A stretch of DNA of 8,123 nt from Methanosarcina sp. (GTDB lineage: Archaea > Halobacteriota > Methanosarcinia > Methanosarcinales > Methanosarcinaceae), in the NCBI GenBank assembly GCA_013330315.1, contig DUIO01000320.1, positions 1 to 8,123 of the forward strand, in the 5' to 3' direction. A program made the position numbers and the translations under genes. The notes under the pieces were generated by a model, which was not told the origin of the DNA, ran no database searches, and worked only from the letters and a program-made list of their open reading frames with translations. Shown here one piece after another: positions 4,099 through 8,123 of the stretch; the stretch's first letter is position 1; each line of letters starts with the position of its first letter.

Positions 4099-6249
4099 TT
4101 AGCGGTGCCTTACAACACAGTTTGAAAGCCCGAGAATTTCTACGATATCACTGTTGTCAGGGCTGTGGATTATCATCTGCCCTTTTTTGAGGTAAGGAAT
4201 TCTGCGCTCGTATTCTTTAGGGACTTTTAAAGATGAGATTGCAGCATCATTGTTAAGGTTGAGGATTAATTTAGTATTGACCTGCTTGAAGACGGTATCA
4301 TCGATATCCTGAGGGTCCTGTGTTATCAAAAAGAGCCCAAGCGCTTCTTTTCTACCCTGACGGGCAGCATCTGCGAACCGGGAGATGATGAGGCGGGCAT
4401 GTTCCCCGTTTGCTTTTGAGAGGTAGCGGTGAGCTTCGTCCAGCGCCAGAATAATTGGTGTTTCTTTGATAGCATCAATTCCCGTAGTATTTAGTTTGTT
4501 ATCAACAATCAGGCTCATAATTGTAAGAACTATGAGGTCTCTGATTCTGGGCGAACTTATGTACTCTGTCGGGAAGACCGAAATCTGCCCTGGCTTGAAG
4601 ATTTTATCAACAACCTCACTTATCGGGGTTGCGTCCCGGTCAAAGACTTTTGAGAAAAATCGGCTATTAACTCTCCTTACTATCCCATCGTAAGAAGACT
4701 CATGGATTCTGTTACTGTCAACGTAATAAGAACGTGTACCCTCGTTATCAATGTGGTTAATAAAGTTCTGATAGGTATGCGTCACGCTTGATTTGAAGAA
4801 GTCCCCGAGAAGCACTTCAAGACCTATATATTGAAGTTCGGACATTCCGGCTGCTGCAATTAGCCAGGAATTGTGCTCCACAAGAGAGAAAGGAACCGTA
4901 AACTCAATCTGCTCTGCCCTTGATTTATCTCCGGGATATTTTTGCCCGTCGACCTTTGCGACAAAGGCCTTTGTTGACTGAACCCTGCCGTAAGTAACGT
5001 TCTCGGACTCAAATCTGAATTTATCGTCATCTGTCAGGATCTCATTATCCTCGAAAATCTGGGAATACTCATCCTGCGGGTCCATAATTACCAGGCAGGG
5101 GTTTTTATTCGCTTTATCAGGGGAATTGCGCAGCCGGTACCGGTTGTTTTCCGTCATAAACTGGCGCAGGATATTTTTTGAGAGGAAAGTTTTTCCTGTT
5201 CCGGTACTTCCGCAAATAAGCATATGCCTGAAAATGAGAGGGTCACCCATAGTATAATCATTTCTGAGATAATAAGCGACGGTTTCGGGCTCAGAATGGG
5301 TTTTTACAAGCTCTCCCCCAACGCTAAGGTGCCCGAGGAAAACTCCTTCTTCCGGAATGTTCAGCCCGGTCTGGACTTCAAGCCTGTCCGTAACAGGCAG
5401 TATAGGCGTATTCGGGCGGGGAATTCTGTCTGCCATCCTGCGCGTAAGTGCACCTTCTGCTTTTTTGCGGTACAGGATGCAGAGAGGGTCAAGGCAGGCA
5501 AGAAACTTGTAGTCAGCCTCATTTATAGGGCTTGCCCGGGAGTTCAGCATGCGTCTCGAGTGGATTTCAGTTGCATCGTCAACTGCAAATTCCTGCCTGT
5601 ACTGGAGCTTTCCTACCCTTGCAAAGAGCTTTTCTCCACCTTCGTAAGGCACAACAACGTATGTCCCAAGCCTTATCTCGCTCCTGCGAGCAGATGAGAT
5701 ATATCCTGTAATTGTAGCTCCCGAATGGGTTATTTCCAGTGGCTCTATGCCGGTTGTGACAATTCCAAAAGCTTCATTCAGAGATGGAGGGGCTCTGGAA
5801 ACTCCAGAATCATATTCATCAAATGTTTCAAATGGTAGATCGTCTGCCTCAGGGAAATTGTCAACGTAAGAATCGTCAGGCAAAGAGGGAGAAACAGGTT
5901 CCTGAACAGCTTTGGGAAGGCTTGAAAGGCTAGAAACACCGGAGATAATGCCTGGAAATGGTTTTGAATCAGTAACTGAGGAGTTTTGTGAATTATTTTT
6001 TGTAAGATTATCAGGTGAATGAACAGGCTGAACAGGAAATTCTTCAAAAGCTGGTTGTATGGCCGGGCTGGAGACATCTTCAAACAGATCTCTTTCCGGA
6101 TCATTTATCTTACTGTCCGGATATTCATTTAACCCTGCACTTTCGCCTGAACCTGCACCTCCTTCTGGAAGAGTAGCCTTTTCAGGAGCAGAAGCAGTCT
6201 TTGACTTATTGGAAATAAAAGCAAAAATATCAGCATCTTCATATGTCAT
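4099..6249 (-). CDS. herA: HerA-family DNA translocase/helicase
   Basis: HerA is a hexameric ATPase that pumps DNA into the NurA nuclease during resection of double-strand breaks. I chose the ATG at 6249 (716 residues) because GGTGGGG lies about 8 nt upstream; an ATG at 6273 (724 residues) is possible. In 716-residue numbering, a HAS-type beta-barrel occupies about 161-232, Walker A GSTGTGKT is at 347-354 (K353), Walker B ILALDEAHR has D604-E605, and the sensor/arginine-finger stretch AARQGRKEALGLFLITQDPQ follows at about 628-647. All catalytic motifs are intact. Unlike typical archaeal HerA of about 500 residues, it has some 155 extra N-terminal residues, acidic and rich in Ser and Pro, likely disordered. 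It overlaps nurA by 11 bp and is surely co-transcribed with it. Mre11 and Rad50 genes, often adjacent in archaea, are not in the window. Confidence 0.92.
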   Translation of the reverse strand: MTYEDADIFAFISNKSKTASAPEKATLPEGGAGSGESAGLNEYPDSKINDPERDLFEDVSSPAIQPAFEEFPVQPVHSPDNLTKNNSQNSSVTDSKPFPGIISGVSSLSSLPKAVQEPVSPSLPDDSYVDNFPEADDLPFETFDEYDSGVSRAPPSLNEAFGIVTTGIEPLEITHSGATITGYISSARRSEIRLGTYVVVPYEGGEKLFARVGKLQYRQEFAVDDATEIHSRRMLNSRASPINEADYKFLACLDPLCILYRKKAEGALTRRMADRIPRPNTPILPVTDRLEVQTGLNIPEEGVFLGHLSVGGELVKTHSEPETVAYYLRNDYTMGDPLIFRHMLICGSTGTGKTFLSKNILRQFMTENNRYRLRNSPDKANKNPCLVIMDPQDEYSQIFEDNEILTDDDKFRFESENVTYGRVQSTKAFVAKVDGQKYPGDKSRAEQIEFTVPFSLVEHNSWLIAAAGMSELQYIGLEVLLGDFFKSSVTHTYQNFINHIDNEGTRSYYVDSNRIHESSYDGIVRRVNSRFFSKVFDRDATPISEVVDKIFKPGQISVFPTEYISSPRIRDLIVLTIMSLIVDNKLNTTGIDAIKETPIILALDEAHRYLSKANGEHARLIISRFADAARQGRKEALGLFLITQDPQDIDDTVFKQVNTKLILNLNNDAAISSLKVPKEYERRIPYLKKGQMIIHSPDNSDIVEILGLSNCVVRHR

Positions 6250-7597
6250 TGAACTTACCCCACCGGGTGTCATTATAAGTAATATCAGGACTCATATTTT
6301 CAAAGAACTTATCGATTTCCTGCCTCTCCACTTTCCGGATTTTTGCAAGGTGGTCTGCCTTTGTGAGGGTAAGGGGAAAACCGTGCAGAGAGAGGTCAAA
6401 GAGAACTTTTTTAGTAATCTGCATTCGCAGGAAATCATCTTTAATAAGCCCGTAAGGTGCTTCAACCTTAAAAACTACGTCCTTGGAAGGCACATAAAGC
6501 ATGAAGAAACAGAGTGCGTAATCTTCAGGCGAAAATTTATGCCTGAGTTTTTGCTGGAGTGCACCCCCGGCTGCAAGAGGTGAAGTTCCGTTAAGCATCC
6601 TTTCGTAAAACCTGTTGGGTTGTAAAAACCAGTTAGTGTAAGTAATGTAAGCGCTTCTGGGACTGCTGTGATTACCATTTTTCCCGTGATTTCCGTTATT
6701 CCTGTGATTTTTTGAGTTCCACCCGTCATGCCCATTATCGGATGCTTTGCCGGCTTTTTCCGGGGAGAGAAGGTTTCGGAAAAACTGGGCATCAAGTAAC
6801 CATGGAAGGTCAAAAGCTTCCCTTTTCTTCCGCACACTGTCCATTATCTGCATATCCGTAGGGTTTTTTACAAACCCTATTATAGGCTTTTTTGTTTCGA
6901 GAAAATGGTCTATAATGTCAATATAATTCTGGAGAATTTTTCGGGCATCTGGATTCTGCCTGATCCTTACCTCGTCATCGTCCAGTACCATCCAGTACAT
7001 AAGCTGTTTAGGGTAAATAGGCCCATCCATAATGAAAAAGCTCTCCGGCTCAAGCCTGTCCTTCATGAAAAGCAGGTGCTCGGACTCTGCCAGGTACATC
7101 GCAAAGCTGTGTACCATATCAGGAGCCTTTCTCTTCAGCTCATCTGGCGCAATCGCGACAAGCTTTGCCCTTCCAAGTCCTTCATCAAAGGTTTCCCATC
7201 CTGATGTCGCCCTCATTGCAATCCTCTGCGAAGAAGAATAAGCAGCGCAAACAATTGTCCTGCACCTCTGAACATCAAGATCCGTAGGTGTTGCAGCCAG
7301 CCCGCAGTGACAAAAGTCTACAAAAAGCCCACTGTCATAAGTCCTGGGATTCGTGCTCCCGCTATCACAGGCATAAGTAACCGGATAAGGGTCCTCACCA
7401 TCTGCCATCAGCTCGGTCCTGACCATCCCCCGAAAGAGCCTGTCCACAGCTTTAAGAATCACCTTCCCGTCAATTTTCAATTCCTCAAGAAGCTTATAAA
7501 TATCTGCTGCCGTTTTCGGGTCATCAAGCTCAAATGACTGGTCAATCCTCTCTGCAAGCTCCGAGATCTTATGCATATGCACGGGCTCAAGGGTCAT
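6239..7597 (-). CDS. nurA: NurA nuclease (HerA partner)
   Basis: This 452-residue protein has the NurA domain. NurA is a manganese-dependent 5'-3' exo- and endonuclease that works as a dimer docked on HerA in DNA-end resection. Visible motifs are ACDSGSTNPRTYDSG (76-90, metal-binding D78), acidic E171/E173 in AESEH, FFIMDGPIY (187-195, D191), the lysine-bearing IIGFVKNP (239-246), and a C-terminal GFPLTLTKADHLAKI (406-420) whose H416 corresponds to the family's conserved histidine. Residue matches to Sulfolobus NurA are by motif, not alignment. Between about 282 and 314 there is an Asn/Gly/His-rich insert with a six-residue repeat. A TATA box about 28 nt before the ATG at 7597 and absence of a ribosome-binding sequence indicate a leaderless start. 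The stop TGA lies inside the beginning of herA. Confidence 0.88.
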   Translation of the reverse strand: MTLEPVHMHKISELAERIDQSFELDDPKTAADIYKLLEELKIDGKVILKAVDRLFRGMVRTELMADGEDPYPVTYACDSGSTNPRTYDSGLFVDFCHCGLAATPTDLDVQRCRTIVCAAYSSSQRIAMRATSGWETFDEGLGRAKLVAIAPDELKRKAPDMVHSFAMYLAESEHLLFMKDRLEPESFFIMDGPIYPKQLMYWMVLDDDEVRIRQNPDARKILQNYIDIIDHFLETKKPIIGFVKNPTDMQIMDSVRKKREAFDLPWLLDAQFFRNLLSPEKAGKASDNGHDGWNSKNHRNNGNHGKNGNHSSPRSAYITYTNWFLQPNRFYERMLNGTSPLAAGGALQQKLRHKFSPEDYALCFFMLYVPSKDVVFKVEAPYGLIKDDFLRMQITKKVLFDLSLHGFPLTLTKADHLAKIRKVERQEIDKFFENMSPDITYNDTRWGKFNDI

Positions 7598-7618
7598 AAA
7601 AGAAGATACTTTAAACAG

Positions 7619-7630
7619 TAATATATATTT
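7619..7630 (-). promoter_or_regulatory. TATA box of the nurA-herA operon
   Basis: On the bottom strand AAATATATATTA is centred about 28 nt upstream of the nurA ATG. That spacing places the transcription start at or next to the ATG, consistent with the missing ribosome-binding sequence and a leaderless mRNA. Confidence 0.6.
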
Positions 7631-7721
7631 GTTGAGTGAAAGCCGGAATTGGGGGCAGGTTTCCTAAAAATTTCGTAGTAATAACTGCTATTATTCTGTG
7701 CATGTTACTATAATCTTTCAT

Positions 7722-7740
7722 TTTCTCTTATAGAGAGAAA
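7722..7740. other. Inverted repeat in the nurA / antitoxin intergenic region
   Basis: TTTCTCT (7722-7728) and AGAGAAA (7734-7740) are perfect complements around a 5-nt spacer, followed by TTTTC on the top strand. It sits midway between the two divergent promoters. It might bind a dimeric regulator or be chance in AT-rich DNA. Otherwise I see nothing coding in 7598-7845. Confidence 0.35.
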
Positions 7741-7811
7741 TTTTCTAAGTGAGTAAGGCGTAAATTACAGTTGACATAATCTCATAGATAAGTCTCATTG
7801 AAAAGATAGTG

Positions 7812-7818
7812 TTATATT
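7812..7818 (+). promoter_or_regulatory. Probable TATA box of the toxin-antitoxin operon
   Basis: TTATATT, centred at 7815, predicts a start of transcription near 7841, about 10 nt before the chosen antitoxin ATG. The inverted repeat at 7821-7843 falls exactly between this box and the start site. Confidence 0.4.
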
Positions 7819-7820
7819 GA

Positions 7821-7843
7821 TGTGTGCATATAATATGCACACA
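7821..7843. promoter_or_regulatory. Palindromic operator of the toxin-antitoxin operon
   Basis: TGTGTGCATA (7821-7830), spacer TAA, and TATGCACACA (7834-7843) form a perfect inverted repeat with 10-bp arms. It ends 8 bp before the ATG at 7852. Ribbon-helix-helix antitoxins bind such palindromes as dimers of dimers and repress their own operon, so this is the likely autoregulatory site. As RNA it could also fold next to the ribosome-binding sequence. Confidence 0.7.
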
Positions 7844-7851
7844 GGATGCAC

Positions 7852-8112
7852 ATGATACAGGCTAGAGTAAAAATGTCAGACAGAACGAACCAAGTTCTGA
7901 ATATTGTTAAAGCCAAATATAACCTGAAAGATAAGAGTGCCGCTCTCGACTTAGTTGTAGCTCAATACGAAGAGAAAATACTTGAACCTCAATATAGTCC
8001 TGAATTCATAAAAGAAATGCTTGATTCGGAAAATGACGAAGTAATTGGACCATTCGAAAATGCCAGTGAATTGAAAGCATATATCAAAAGCTTGCCTGAT
8101 GAGGATGAGTAA
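7852..8112 (+). CDS. Ribbon-helix-helix-like antitoxin (DUF2683-like)
   Basis: The protein has 86 residues from the ATG at 7852, preferred over an ATG at 7846 because AGGA at 7843-7846 fits as ribosome-binding sequence and relatives begin with M-V/I-Q-A. The N-terminal half reads as strand-helix-helix: IQARVKMS, then DRTNQVLNIVKAKYNL, then KDKSAALDLVVAQYEEKIL. This is the ribbon-helix-helix plan, and VLNIVKAKYNLKDKSAAL is typical of the DUF2683 proteins common in Methanosarcina. The acidic C-terminal half (SPEFIKEMLDSE, then ELKAYIKSLPDEDE) looks like a RelE-type toxin-wrapping tail. It would neutralise a partner toxin and repress the operon through the palindrome upstream. The next gene begins inside its last codons. 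Family call from memory of the motif. Confidence 0.77.
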   Translation: MIQARVKMSDRTNQVLNIVKAKYNLKDKSAALDLVVAQYEEKILEPQYSPEFIKEMLDSENDEVIGPFENASELKAYIKSLPDEDE

Positions 8113-8123
8113 GCTTGTACAAA
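8105..8123 (+). CDS. Start of probable partner toxin gene (cut by window end)
   Basis: An ATG at 8105-8107 overlaps the antitoxin stop by 8 bp and reads MSKLVQ to the window edge. TGATGAGG just upstream can act as ribosome-binding sequence. Antitoxin-toxin pairs are usually coupled this way, so a RelE/ParE-like toxin is expected, but six codons cannot prove a family. Confidence 0.45.

Noticed and set aside
3921..4190. Rightward 89-residue frame with VIQVFLFC repeats
   Set aside because: It begins inside the hairpin loop, its repeats are just the 24-bp DNA repeat translated, and it ends opposite the HerA C-terminus. No promoter or ribosome-binding sequence.
5224..5697. Rightward 157-residue frame opposite herA
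   Set aside because: Shadow of the HerA coding sequence, overlapping Walker A and barrel codons; no independent coding evidence.
6059..6583. Rightward 174-residue frame across the nurA-herA junction
   Set aside because: Antisense to two well-supported genes and without recognisable features.

Overview
The window looks like a piece of a Methanosarcina-type methanogenic archaeon. The evidence is the start of a coenzyme F420 gene (cofD), an archaeal NurA-HerA pair, a DUF2683-like antitoxin, an archaeal tRNA-Pro without encoded CCA, TATA-box promoters, and T-rich intergenic DNA. The genus is inferred from recognised protein sequences; no search was run.

Left part (1-2407). The first 105 bases are the 5' end of cofD, reading left. 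A divergent intergenic region carries small direct repeats and a TATA box for a rightward cluster. That cluster holds a SAMHD1-like HD phosphohydrolase gene interrupted by an in-frame TGA at codon 34, then a small LpdD-like protein, then ubiX (flavin prenyltransferase). The last two genes overlap by one base. They probably make and handle prenyl-FMN for a UbiD-type decarboxylase encoded elsewhere; in Methanosarcina the known user is the archaeal mevalonate pathway.

Middle (2408-4098). A tRNA-Pro(UGG) gene with its own TATA box is followed by three tandem 14-bp units that each carry a T6 run. After these comes a striking non-coding tract of about 270-320 bp: 27 consecutive, indel-free 10-bp units of the type ATTTTAGANN, in phase with the DNA helix. 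A 70-75 bp imperfect direct repeat and a promoter then precede one unrecognised 142-residue gene. That gene converges on herA across an 11-bp-stem hairpin and a 24-bp tandem repeat.

Right part (4099-8123). A leftward nurA-herA operon (11-bp overlap) encodes a DNA-end-processing nuclease and its hexameric translocase. nurA appears leaderless. NurA carries an Asn/Gly/His hexapeptide-repeat insert, and HerA has a long acidic, Ser/Pro-rich N-terminal extension. Diverging from it is a toxin-antitoxin operon: a ribbon-helix-helix-like antitoxin with a perfect 10-3-10 inverted repeat just upstream as likely operator, and the first codons of an overlapping, probable toxin gene cut by the window end.

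I see no IS element, CRISPR array or prophage gene. The least explained elements are the 10-bp phased tract, the TGA-interrupted HD gene and the unrecognised 142-residue gene.
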